This document shows, piece by piece, positions 55,798-64,000 of a stretch of DNA of 64,000 bases; the first letter of the stretch is position 1, and every line of letters begins with the position of its first letter. Position numbers and translations under genes: made by a program. The notes beneath the pieces were generated by a model that saw nothing but the letters and a program-made list of their open reading frames with translations, was not told the DNA's origin and ran no database searches. Origin of the DNA: Coliplasma sp045538555 (GTDB lineage: Bacteria; Bacillota; Clostridia; Oscillospirales; CAG-382); NCBI GenBank assembly GCA_045538555.1, contig JAZSRP010000004.1, positions 62,001-126,000 of the forward strand, given 5' to 3'.

Positions 55798-58689
55798 TCA
55801 GAGCTCATAGGTTCCAAGCACAATGCGTTTTACGATGAGGTAATCTGTGGAAGAGATGGTATCATTGCCTGATACACGGCCGGCTCTGTTTTGAGCTTCG
55901 GTGTCGGAATAAGTGCCAAGCACCATGCGCTTCAAAAGAAGATAATCAATGGCCGTGGTGGTTCCGTCGCCGCTGATATCTCCCATGCGAACAAAGGTGA
56001 AGGAGCTTCCGGTTGCATCAATGCTTACTGTGGTGCCGGTGGAAATAACGGATTTTGAATACTCTGCTCTGGGGTCAAGGACAATCTGCTTGAGCTGATC
56101 CTCTGTCAGTTGGCCGGTAGGGAGGTACAAAAAGCTGCCGTCAATGGTCACATCGCTCTGAGTGCTGATCTGGGATATGGCAGGGGCGGAATACTCGGGA
56201 GTTTCTGAAACAGGAGTGCCAAACAGGATCTTTGCACCCGGAGAAAACGTTTTTGCTTTGATGTCGATTCCCTGGAGATAAACTCTGTCACCCACCTGGG
56301 CATTGGCGGCATTTGTGCCTCGCGCATTGCCGTGGAGACCGATGACCAGTCCGTTTTCGGGCACTGCCAGACTGTAGGAGGTGTTTCCTCCAAAATACTG
56401 GGTACCGCTCAAACGGTAGCAGCCAAGGGTTGAGTCGTAGGTGCAGATATAAAGATGTGACCAGGAAGCGTTGCTGTTGGATTGGATCAGCGTGCCCTTG
56501 TCGGGAGTATAAACAACCGCATAATCGGTGTATATCGTAATATCAATTCCCGTCAGCTCTGCGCCCTGAGTATTGCCGGGGCCGTAAACACTGAGCTCGC
56601 CTACAAAAATGAAATTGCTGGAATAATACAAACGGAATACCACGTATCTTGCGCAAACCGTTTCTGAAACGGAATCAAAACCGATGATCTGATACGCACC
56701 TGTCTCGGGGTCGATCTCACGGGTGAGGGTGGAATGAACGTAAAAATCTTTTCCGTCGGAGGATACAAGCATTTTTACTCCGTTTGCAACGCTGATGCCC
56801 CAGGGAGTATAGTTGAGAATGCTTGCGCCAAATCCGTTGATCTCCTGCTGCGAGCCGAGATCGATCATTACGTCGGCATAGTAAGCGCCGTTTTCGATTC
56901 CCGTTGCCTGCGAAATGTGAAAAGCTGTCCACTGGGAGTAGTCAGCTCCGCCGCCAAAGACGGTTCCGTCGGTTAGCTCTCCGCCGGAATCGGGGTATGA
57001 AGCATAGGAGCTTTGGCCGTCATAGGCTTTTCCGAGAGAAATACGGGAATAGTTTGAGGAGGAATCTTTGAGGAGGTTTGACAGCTTGAGCGCAAAGGAC
57101 TTCAACGTGTTTTCGTCGGCGGAGGCGGATTTTAGCATCCGCTTTGCTTCCTGAGTGGCAATGTCTATGCGGTCAAGTGCACGGTCGGAATAACTGTTGG
57201 CGGAGATGCTGTCGGCAGTTTCTGTCAGCTTTGCCAACAGATTCTCACCTCCGATGTATTGGTTGAGCTTCATGATCTCACGCTTTATATCGCCTGATAC
57301 CGAGGTGGCGCTGCCGAGGACGGTTTGCGCATTGGCGATATACTGTGTCAGCTCGGAGATGGAGAAGCTCTGGTTTTCTGTCGTGGCATTGGAAATTGCA
57401 GTGGAAAGTGCGGTGTTGAGGGTCGGTTTTTGCACACTGCTTCTTTTTACAACAAGAATACAGTCTGCCAATGCACGGGACGAGCTCTGAACGTACCCCG
57501 CGCTGCCGGAGCCGGTGTTTGATACGTACATGCCGGATGAACCTCCGCCATCCATACGTATAACGTTTGTGCATCCCAGCTCAATCATAGCGGATGCAAC
57601 GTTTTTCAGCGTGAGTGCCGATGATCCGGTGCTTCCGCCCTCGCTGGTGAAAAAGACGTAGGTTCCGTCGGGCTTGGTGCCAAAAGCGGTCCAGCGCGCC
57701 TGCAGTGTAACGGAGTGGGTACCGATAGTGGACTGAAGCAGGGTCTGGTTGATTCCGTTTTTTACCAGCCAGCCCACGTTGGTGATAACGCTGTTGGCGT
57801 TTTCCATGGTGGCTCTTGAGGACTCGATGGTCTCCTCGGTGCGGATCTTGACCTGTGATCCCACCTGAAGTCCGTCGATGTAGCTCTGATACACGGAGTC
57901 GGATTTTATGAAGAGTATAAAATTGTCGGACTCGATCCCTGCGGTGTCAATGGAGCCGCCGTAGGTATTTTCTTTTATGGAAAGAACCTCGCCCACCAGT
58001 GTCTGTCCGATGGCGATATCTGTGTTGTTGACTTTTTTGCACAGAATCTCGGTGCCGGGGCAGATGGCAAAGGTATCGGCTTTTGAGCCGCAGGACGTAT
58101 CGTAATAATAGAAACGATCGCTCCAGTGTGAAGCTATCTTGCTGCCGGACGTTTTGTTGATATAATAGATCATGTCATCATAGGACTGGCCGTTGATGGT
58201 GAGATTGAACTTGAGTGCGCTCTCACAGATCTTCATGGTTCCGTCGGAGGCAAAAGTTACAACGGAATCCTGATAACCGATGTGGGCAGAAGCGATTTTT
58301 CCGTTGGAGACCGACAGCCCCACCAGTGTGCCGTAGTTTCCGTAGGTGGGTGTTGCGGAGTCCATGGAGAAAAACGAACCGTTGATGGCGCCCGCCACCT
58401 CATAGCCGTACTTGTCTTGCGCGATGCTGTACTGGGTGGCAAGGGTTGCGGAGGTGCCTGCGTAGCCCATGAATGCCATGGGGATATATCCGTCCTTTGG
58501 GTTGAAGGTCAGGACGGTGACCGGCTGAGTGGTGGCACCTGCCATGCTGTATTTTGCGTAGTTGACTCCCGCCACCACAGTATGTCCCGTGGTGTATGTG
58601 AGGGATGCGGCAGATGTGAAGACGCACATAGAAAGCCCCAGTGCGGCAACGAGTAAAAGGGCAAGTGATCTGACAAAAAATCTTTTCAT
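55798..58689 (-). CDS. Secreted NAGPA-domain protein with dockerin, paralogue 2
   Basis: 963 residues from ATG 58689 after AAAGGGAG. Same architecture as paralogue 1: signal peptide (1-28), NAGPA domain with AGAINGSFF and IRMDGGGSSGMY, helical region, discoidin-like domain (about 560-725), the shared module with DYAVVYTPDKG, LPENGLVIGLHGN and VGDRVYLQGIDI, a short C-terminal domain, and a dockerin with GDISGDGTTTAIDYLLLKR and NDTISSTDYLIVKR. It is on the opposite strand between its two paralogues. The dockerin calcium loops are less regular than in paralogue 1. Confidence 0.9.
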   Translation of the reverse strand: MKRFFVRSLALLLVAALGLSMCVFTSAASLTYTTGHTVVAGVNYAKYSMAGATTQPVTVLTFNPKDGYIPMAFMGYAGTSATLATQYSIAQDKYGYEVAGAINGSFFSMDSATPTYGNYGTLVGLSVSNGKIASAHIGYQDSVVTFASDGTMKICESALKFNLTINGQSYDDMIYYINKTSGSKIASHWSDRFYYYDTSCGSKADTFAICPGTEILCKKVNNTDIAIGQTLVGEVLSIKENTYGGSIDTAGIESDNFILFIKSDSVYQSYIDGLQVGSQVKIRTEETIESSRATMENANSVITNVGWLVKNGINQTLLQSTIGTHSVTLQARWTAFGTKPDGTYVFFTSEGGSTGSSALTLKNVASAMIELGCTNVIRMDGGGSSGMYVSNTGSGSAGYVQSSSRALADCILVVKRSSVQKPTLNTALSTAISNATTENQSFSISELTQYIANAQTVLGSATSVSGDIKREIMKLNQYIGGENLLAKLTETADSISANSYSDRALDRIDIATQEAKRMLKSASADENTLKSFALKLSNLLKDSSSNYSRISLGKAYDGQSSYASYPDSGGELTDGTVFGGGADYSQWTAFHISQATGIENGAYYADVMIDLGSQQEINGFGASILNYTPWGISVANGVKMLVSSDGKDFYVHSTLTREIDPETGAYQIIGFDSVSETVCARYVVFRLYYSSNFIFVGELSVYGPGNTQGAELTGIDITIYTDYAVVYTPDKGTLIQSNSNASWSHLYICTYDSTLGCYRLSGTQYFGGNTSYSLAVPENGLVIGLHGNARGTNAANAQVGDRVYLQGIDIKAKTFSPGAKILFGTPVSETPEYSAPAISQISTQSDVTIDGSFLYLPTGQLTEDQLKQIVLDPRAEYSKSVISTGTTVSIDATGSSFTFVRMGDISGDGTTTAIDYLLLKRMVLGTYSDTEAQNRAGRVSGNDTISSTDYLIVKRIVLGTYEL

Positions 58690-58764
58690 AAAACAATGCT
58701 CCCTTTCGGCTTTTTTTGTTTTAAATAAATAACAGGTATTCGGGAAAAATTTGCTTTGTACCAT

Positions 58765-58793
58765 ATTTTATTAAAAAAAACTTCCAAAGTCAA
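58765..58793 (-). promoter_or_regulatory. Promoter of NAGPA paralogue 2
   Basis: Minus strand TTGACT (58788-58793), 17 bases, TAAAAT (58765-58770). Confidence 0.65.
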
Positions 58794-58863
58794 TCGTTGT
58801 TGTGCAATAAACAAGCAAATTTGAAAAAAATTTCATTTTTTTTGGAAGAAATGTAAAATTGGA

Positions 58864-58892
58864 TTGACAAACACAAAGCGAGAGGGTATAAT
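58864..58892 (+). promoter_or_regulatory. Promoter of NAGPA paralogue 3
   Basis: TTGACA (58864-58869), 17 bases, TATAAT (58887-58892); AAGGAG lies close before the ATG at 58929. Confidence 0.88.
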
Positions 58893-58928
58893 GTTGCATA
58901 TATAGAATTATATAAGGAGACTTTTGGC

Positions 58929-61784
58929 ATGAAAAAAATCCATTCACGCATCATCGCTCTGCTGCTTATTGTGATGATTTGCGTTCCGATGTGCTACGTT
59001 TCCTCCTCCGCTTATTATGCGGTAGAGGGTGACGTTACTTACTCCAGCAGCACGTATAGCGGATATACCGTTCATACACTGTCCTGCAACCCTACCACAG
59101 GTGACTATATGCCCATGGTGTTTGCAGGTGCGGCAGGCGACGGTATGACCATTGCCAGCCATTACAGCACTGCTGTCAATACTTACGGCTATGATGTTGC
59201 GGGTGCTGTCAACGGCTCATTCTTCTATATGGATGACAGCTACAGCTACGGCAACCTTATCAACTCCTACGGTAACATGGGCGGTCTTAACATCTCCAAC
59301 GGAAAGATCGTTGCTCACCTTGCCGGTTTTTATGATTCTGTTGTTACATTCACCTCTGCAGGTGAGATGAAGATCTGCGAGAGCAACCCCTTCATCAGCA
59401 TGAACATCAACGGAAACATTCTCAACGATACCAGTTGGCCCATGATCTATGCGGTCAACCAGGGATCCGGCAACGCTACTTGGGATGCCAGATACTACTA
59501 CTTTGACTACTCCTGCGGCGGTTCTCCCCGTCTTTACTCCTCGGGTACCGTTATCCGTTGCAAAAAGGTTGACAACACCGACCTTGCAATGGGACAGACT
59601 CTGATCGGTGAGGTTGTTTCCATCACCACCAACACCACCAACGGTTCCATGAACTCCGATGAGTTCATTCTCTTCATGAGATCCGGTTCCGAGTATGAAT
59701 ACCTCCACTCCGGTCTTGCTGTGGGCGACACCATCAAGATCTCTGCAGAGGAGTTGGTATCCGGTTCTGTTGATACAATGGAAGCTGCAAACAGCGCCAT
59801 CACCAACGTTGGCTGGCTTGTTAAGAACGGTACCAACCAGACCACCATCAAGTCCACCATCGGTACTCACTCTGTGACATACGCATCTGCATGGACTGCA
59901 TTTGGCACCAAGCCCGACGGCACCTTTGTTATCTTCACCAGCCCCGGATCCTCCGGATCCAGCGGTCTCACTCTCAGAAACGTTGCATCCTACATGATCA
60001 GTCTGGGCTGTACCAACGTTATCCGTATGGACGGCGGCGGATCTACCGGTATGTACGTTTCCAACACCGGCTCCGGCTATGCGGGATACAATCACTCCGC
60101 ATCCAGAGAAGTTGCTGATGCCATCATGATCGTCAAGCGTTCCAGCGTTCAGATCAACGGTCTGAAAGAGGATTTTGCAGACGCTATCTCCGCTGCAGAG
60201 GAAACTCTTGCAATGGGTGAATTTGAGGGTCTTGCAGACAAGATCGCTGAGGCAAAAGCGGTTTATAACAGCACACAATCCGTTTCCGGTGACTACAAGC
60301 GTGAGATCATGAAGCTCCTTGACTATTCAAGCGGCGACGGACTCCTTGATGCTGCTGTTGCAGCTGCATACGCAGTTTCTACCGGTGATTACTGTGACAG
60401 AATTTTGGACAAGATCCAGGCATACTATATTGAGGGTAAGCGTCTTTCTGCAGCAGGCGGAAGCGATACCATCATGAAGCAGCTTGCTCTCAAGATCAAT
60501 ACTGCGCTTGCTGACAAGACCTCTGCTCAGAACAGAGTTTCTCTCGGCAAGGCATATGCAGGACAGACCGCCAACACCGCTTATCCCGATTCCGGAAACA
60601 AAGAGCTGACTGACGGCGCACTTTATGGTTCTGCATACAATTCCGCTCAGTGGGCAGGATACCTCAAGGATCAGGCAAGCGGCTCTGACTCCAACGGTCA
60701 GTACGCCGATATTATGATCGATCTTGGTGACTCTACCGCAATCAACGGATTCAGTCTTACCGCACTCAACTACACTGATTACGGCATCTATGCACCTGCA
60801 AAGGTCAGTGTTTATGCTTCTGACGATGCAAGTGATTTCTATTATCACTCCAGCCTTGAGCAGGTGATCACTCCCGTCGACGGTGCATATCAGACTATCA
60901 TGTATGATCTGGCAATCGATGAGGTAGAAACAAGATACGTGCTCTTCCGTGTATACTTTAACGGTTCTCACATCTTTATCGGTGAGACCAGCGTATATGC
61001 AAACTCCGGCTCCGTAGGCGCAGGCATCACTCACTTTGATACCTATATTTATACCGACTATGCGGTTATCTACACCTCTGATTTCGGTACAGTAAATTCC
61101 ACCACCGCAAACCTCAACTGGGCTCACGGCTACCTCTGCACCTATGACAACGGCAGCTACGTAGTTGATCAGGTTGTATTCCCCAGCGGATCCACTACAT
61201 ACAGCTTCAGCGTTACCGGCGACAACATTCTCATCGGTCTCCACGGCAATGCATATGAGAATGCAAACGCTCAGGCGGCAGTTGCAGGCGACAAGGTATA
61301 TCTGACCGGTATTGATATTGCCAACGGTACCATCCTTCCCGCAGGCCGTATCACATTTGCAACTCCTTCTACCGGCTCCGTCACCTACACCGAGCCCACC
61401 ATCACTGTGGTTGATTCTGACAGCGGACTCACAATGAATGAAGACATTATTGTTGTAAATCAGGAGGGTCTCACCACAGAGGAGCTTCAGGATTCTATCC
61501 TTGATCCCCGTGCTACCTTTGACGGCGCCATCGGCACAGGCCTTGAGATCGTTGTTGAAGAGATCAATGTTACCTACACCGTTTGCGTCATGGGCGACCT
61601 CAACGGCGACGGCAAAGTGACCGCTATCGACTACCTCATGCTCAAGCGTACCGTTCTCGGCACCTACAGCAACAGCGCAGTCCAGGCAGTTGCAGGAAAC
61701 GTTGACGGAAGCGAAGGCAATGACGGCAGTGATTATCTCATGCTCAAGAGACACGTTCTCGGCACCTTCAATATCTACGAGTAA
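58929..61784 (+). CDS. Secreted NAGPA-domain protein with dockerin, paralogue 3
   Basis: 951 residues. Signal peptide (1-28); NAGPA domain with GAVNGSFFYM and IRMDGGGSTGMY; helical region; discoidin-like domain; shared module with TDYAVIYTSDFG, LNWAHGYLCTY, NILIGLHGN and AGDKVYLTGIDI; C-terminal dockerin with GDLNGDGKVTAIDYLMLKR and a second, altered repeat SEGNDGSDYLMLKRHVLG. Codon use is more biased towards GGC, AAG and CTC than in paralogue 2, suggesting higher expression. Divergent from paralogue 2 with consensus-like promoters for both. Confidence 0.9.
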   Translation: MKKIHSRIIALLLIVMICVPMCYVSSSAYYAVEGDVTYSSSTYSGYTVHTLSCNPTTGDYMPMVFAGAAGDGMTIASHYSTAVNTYGYDVAGAVNGSFFYMDDSYSYGNLINSYGNMGGLNISNGKIVAHLAGFYDSVVTFTSAGEMKICESNPFISMNINGNILNDTSWPMIYAVNQGSGNATWDARYYYFDYSCGGSPRLYSSGTVIRCKKVDNTDLAMGQTLIGEVVSITTNTTNGSMNSDEFILFMRSGSEYEYLHSGLAVGDTIKISAEELVSGSVDTMEAANSAITNVGWLVKNGTNQTTIKSTIGTHSVTYASAWTAFGTKPDGTFVIFTSPGSSGSSGLTLRNVASYMISLGCTNVIRMDGGGSTGMYVSNTGSGYAGYNHSASREVADAIMIVKRSSVQINGLKEDFADAISAAEETLAMGEFEGLADKIAEAKAVYNSTQSVSGDYKREIMKLLDYSSGDGLLDAAVAAAYAVSTGDYCDRILDKIQAYYIEGKRLSAAGGSDTIMKQLALKINTALADKTSAQNRVSLGKAYAGQTANTAYPDSGNKELTDGALYGSAYNSAQWAGYLKDQASGSDSNGQYADIMIDLGDSTAINGFSLTALNYTDYGIYAPAKVSVYASDDASDFYYHSSLEQVITPVDGAYQTIMYDLAIDEVETRYVLFRVYFNGSHIFIGETSVYANSGSVGAGITHFDTYIYTDYAVIYTSDFGTVNSTTANLNWAHGYLCTYDNGSYVVDQVVFPSGSTTYSFSVTGDNILIGLHGNAYENANAQAAVAGDKVYLTGIDIANGTILPAGRITFATPSTGSVTYTEPTITVVDSDSGLTMNEDIIVVNQEGLTTEELQDSILDPRATFDGAIGTGLEIVVEEINVTYTVCVMGDLNGDGKVTAIDYLMLKRTVLGTYSNSAVQAVAGNVDGSEGNDGSDYLMLKRHVLGTFNIYE

Positions 61785-61871
61785 TTTATTTCTCGTGCCA
61801 AAGGTACAAAAGAGCTAAATACCATAATTAAATGATTTTTGAAAGCATAGAATGTCACGAGGTGAAGTTCT

Positions 61872-62555
61872 ATGCTTTCTTTTTTGCTGACAGCGCTGTC
61901 AAAAATGTTTTTTTTGCTGCTTCGTACAGGAAATGCCGCATCATTTCCGCCCCCTCTGCCCAAGGAAGAGGAAAAAGCACTGTTTGTCCGTGCAAAAAAA
62001 GGTGATTCTGCCGCACGGACAAAACTGATCGAACACAATCTTCGTCTGGTGGCGCATATCGTAAAAAAATATTATACCGGCGCAAAGGATCAGGAGGATC
62101 TGATCTCTGTGGGTACGGTAGGGCTCATAAAAGCTATTGATTCTTTTGACATTTCAAATGGAGCAAGGTTTGCCACTTATGCGGGCAAATGCCTGCAAAA
62201 TGAGATACTCATGTATTTTCGGGCACAAAAAAAGCATCAGGGAGTCACCTCCATCAACGACAATGTAGACGTTGACAAGGACGGAAACCCTCTGACGTAT
62301 CTCGAAATCATTGCAACTCCTGACGATATTGCCGATACTATCGATAAAAAAATAAAGCTGGAAAAAATAAAAAAAACAGTGGACACCCTGCTGACAGGAA
62401 GAGAAAAACAAATAATCGCCCTGCGCTACGGGCTGTGCAAAAGCGGAAAAAGATATGCTCAGCGAGACGTGGCGCAAAAACTGGGGATATCCCGCTCATA
62501 CGTGTCCCGTATTGAAAAAAGCGCACTTGACAAGATCAGAGACAGCTTTTCTTAA
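61872..62555 (+). CDS. sigK: RNA polymerase sigma-K factor (pro-sigma-K)
   Basis: 227 residues, one uninterrupted gene. A hydrophobic N-terminus (LSFLLTALSKMFFLLLR) corresponds to the pro-sequence removed by SpoIVFB in Bacillus; region 2 is AARTKLIEHNLRLVAHIVKKYY with EDLISVGTVGLIKAID, and region 4 ends RDVAQKLGISRSYVSRIEKSAL. Sigma-K directs late mother-cell genes for coat and cortex. There is no skin-type insertion. ATG after GAGGTG. Confidence 0.95.
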   Translation: MLSFLLTALSKMFFLLLRTGNAASFPPPLPKEEEKALFVRAKKGDSAARTKLIEHNLRLVAHIVKKYYTGAKDQEDLISVGTVGLIKAIDSFDISNGARFATYAGKCLQNEILMYFRAQKKHQGVTSINDNVDVDKDGNPLTYLEIIATPDDIADTIDKKIKLEKIKKTVDTLLTGREKQIIALRYGLCKSGKRYAQRDVAQKLGISRSYVSRIEKSALDKIRDSFS

Positions 62556-62569
62556 AATAACCAAAAAAG

Positions 62570-62605
62570 AAAGAGAAGATCCGCAATGGAAATCTTCTCT
62601 TTTTG
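62570..62605. terminator. Bidirectional terminator between sigK and the Cthe_2159-like gene
   Basis: AGAGAAGAT / ATCTTCTCT with an 11-base loop and A/T-runs. Confidence 0.87.
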
Positions 62606-62618
62606 TTGTTTTTCTTTT

Positions 62619-64000
62619 TTAGCTTGCAGTTGCGGTTGCGGCAGCAGTGCCCTCCGTGTAGGTTCCGTCAACAAAAATTCCGTTTGTTGCTTCATTTGAA
62701 TAAGAACCACCGGTAAATACCGTGCATTCGCCCTTGGCAAGGTCAGGGGATGAAAAGATGATGCTTTGGATCTGTTTTTTTGCTTGGAAGCAGATCACGT
62801 GACTCCCGGTGGAATCTTTTATGCTCACGGTTGTATCTGCCGGGATGTTGATACGAGTGGTAAGAACTGCCTGGTTTTGTGATGACACCGTTTGCATCAT
62901 ATCGGCAGTACCCACAGCAAGGAATGTTGCGCCGTTTACAGTAAAATGGGTGGAATAATCAATAGTTCCGTTTCCTCCGCCCACAGGGCCAAACACTGCT
63001 GCAAATCCACCGCTCATCTCCACGCATCCGTTGGCATCGATGCCGTCGCCGGAAGCATCAATGATGCAGTAACCGCCTGTAAATGAAATTTTTCCGTCGG
63101 TGGATTCAAATTGATTTTGACCCGGTCTGCCTCCGATGGAAGAGCCGTCGTTGCCTCCTGCGGCGTTGAGCCCGTCGTCACGTGACACAATTTGAATCGT
63201 TCCGTCAGTGATGTTTATTTCAACGGCCTCTACACCCTCATAGCTTTTTGAAATATTCAGATCGCCTCCGCTGATAGTTACTCTGCTGTCAGCGTGGATA
63301 CCGTCGTCTCCCGAGGAGATGCTGAGGCTGCCTCCCATAACAGTGACGCTGTTGTTGGAATGTATTGCGTCATCAGAGGAATCGATGGTGATGCTGCCAC
63401 CCGAAATAAGAACGGAAATTGCGCTTTTGAGTCCTTTTGCGCTGTCGGTGTTTGTCTGGTTTTGGTTTTGGTTGGGGTCAAAGGTACCGCCGCCCTGAGC
63501 GCCGCCGCCGTGGTCACCGCCGCCGGGATTGTTGGGCCTCTGGCCGCCCTCCGGCCTGCCTCCTTGAGGGGGACCGCCTTGAGGGGGACCGCCTTGAGGG
63601 GGAGTTCCGCCCCAATTGCCCCAGCCCTCCTGAGTGGAGGCGTTTGCGCTTCCGCCGCCGCTTTTCAGCACGAGAGTTCCGCCGGAAACAATCAGATCCC
63701 GCTCCGCCTGAATGGCATCAAGGGTGGATTCTATCTCAATATAACCGCCTGATACGGTGACAAATCCCTTGTCATAATCCTCGTCGTTGTCGCTCTGTAT
63801 TCCGTCACCTCCTGCGGTAACAAAAACCGTTCCGTCGCTGATGACTACCGAGTCCTTGCCTTTTATGCCGTCGGCTACGGCGTTGACGTGCAAAATGCCT
63901 CCCGTCATTTCAAAATCGTCTTTGGTAACAATCCCTTTTGAATAGTTTCCACTGACGTAGAGGGTTCCCTGCCCCTTGATCTTGAGATCCGCTTTTGAAA
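62619..64000 (-). CDS. Cthe_2159-type carbohydrate-binding protein, partial at right edge
   Basis: At least 460 residues; the frame stays open to the right edge, so the N-terminus is missing. The sequence is a chain of short beta-helix rungs: GILHVNAVADGIKGKDS, DGTVFVTAGGDGIQSDND, SGGSITIDSSDDAIHSNN, GGDLNISKSYEGVEA. The repeated G-D-G-I / DDAIH pattern matches the calcium-binding beta-helix of the Cthe_2159 family, which binds acidic plant polysaccharides. A Gly/Pro/Gln loop (GGPPQ repeated) is inserted at about residues 130-175 of the visible part, and the end is Thr/Ala-rich (EGTAAATATAS). Probably secreted or lipid-anchored. Confidence 0.88.
   Translation of the reverse strand, partial: SKADLKIKGQGTLYVSGNYSKGIVTKDDFEMTGGILHVNAVADGIKGKDSVVISDGTVFVTAGGDGIQSDNDEDYDKGFVTVSGGYIEIESTLDAIQAERDLIVSGGTLVLKSGGGSANASTQEGWGNWGGTPPQGGPPQGGPPQGGRPEGGQRPNNPGGGDHGGGAQGGGTFDPNQNQNQTNTDSAKGLKSAISVLISGGSITIDSSDDAIHSNNSVTVMGGSLSISSGDDGIHADSRVTISGGDLNISKSYEGVEAVEINITDGTIQIVSRDDGLNAAGGNDGSSIGGRPGQNQFESTDGKISFTGGYCIIDASGDGIDANGCVEMSGGFAAVFGPVGGGNGTIDYSTHFTVNGATFLAVGTADMMQTVSSQNQAVLTTRINIPADTTVSIKDSTGSHVICFQAKKQIQSIIFSSPDLAKGECTVFTGGSYSNEATNGIFVDGTYTEGTAAATATAS
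63562..63606 (-). repeat. 15-base tandem repeat encoding GGPPQ
   Basis: Two exact units of CCTTGAGGGGGACCG and one partial, in frame, giving the GGPPQ repeats of the loop in the beta-helix protein. A likely site of length variation. Confidence 0.8.

Noticed and set aside
61785..61871. Sigma-E promoter of sigK
   Set aside because: The region has no hexamer pair that I can match with confidence to the sigma-E consensus.

Overview
The window comes from a spore-forming, low-to-mid GC member of the Clostridia (Bacillota), probably an uncultured gut-type relative of Oscillospirales or Christensenellales. The evidence is a full-length sigma-K, YqfC/YqfD, a YlbJ-like protein, a YtfJ/GerW protein with its DUF2953 partner, strong AGGAGG-type ribosome binding sites, many TTG/GTG starts, and secreted proteins with dockerins. 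No rRNA operon, CRISPR array, prophage or complete insertion sequence is visible. Taxonomy below class is inference.

Layout. 1-3571: two tandem secreted GHL10-type glycosidase-like proteins (the first runs off the left edge). 3623-5668: ychF, then an orphan OmpR-type response regulator. 5764-6361: tRNA-Ala followed by two arrays of small hairpins. 6362-10782: a sugar isomerase-like TIM barrel, then a GntR/YtrA regulator, ABC ATPase and large permease with an evident operator. 10977-11790: an AT-rich orphan gene, a hairpin array and tRNA-Leu. 11907-17335: small Cys protein, ylbJ, yqfC-yqfD, pepV, a DivIVA protein, an SDR. 17425-22294: AGCS symporter, Ca2+-type P-ATPase, CE2-like esterase. 22385-27275 (minus): gpmI, site-2 protease, scpA, scpB, DUF2953, ytfJ. 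27506-32403 (plus): nusB, xseA, hslO, SDR, dut, yhbY, PHP. 32488-39586: a surface protein, sulfur amino-acid enzymes, CDF transporter, sirtuin, zinc-binding lipoprotein, MBL hydrolase. 39762-41364: tRNA-Val and tRNA-Ser, each with a hairpin array, around an XRE regulator and a broken acetyltransferase. 41695-45919: an abundant-looking surface protein, dCMP deaminase, lipoprotein, rimI, tsaD. 45936-46061: a cluster of DnaA-box-like nonamers. 46176-52782: DUF6062, ogg, a GT-C-like membrane protein, a 29-residue microprotein, proBA, maf. 52873-61784: three paralogous dockerin proteins with NAGPA domains. 61872-62555: sigK. 62619-64000: a Cthe_2159-type carbohydrate-binding protein running off the right edge.

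Two themes stand out. First, all four tRNA genes in the window are followed, on the same strand and right after their terminator, by a ~170 bp array of about six or seven short hairpins joined by GATGAAATC or its reverse complement. A fifth array has the same plan but a different sequence. Two arrays end in a TTGAAA that forms the -35 box of the next gene. Second, seven secreted proteins of four architectures appear to share one ~100-residue module, and three of them end in an acidic linker plus membrane anchor with terminal lysines. Three others carry dockerins. Together they suggest an extracellular glycan-processing system that is partly membrane-anchored and partly cohesin-bound; the cohesin partner is not in the window.
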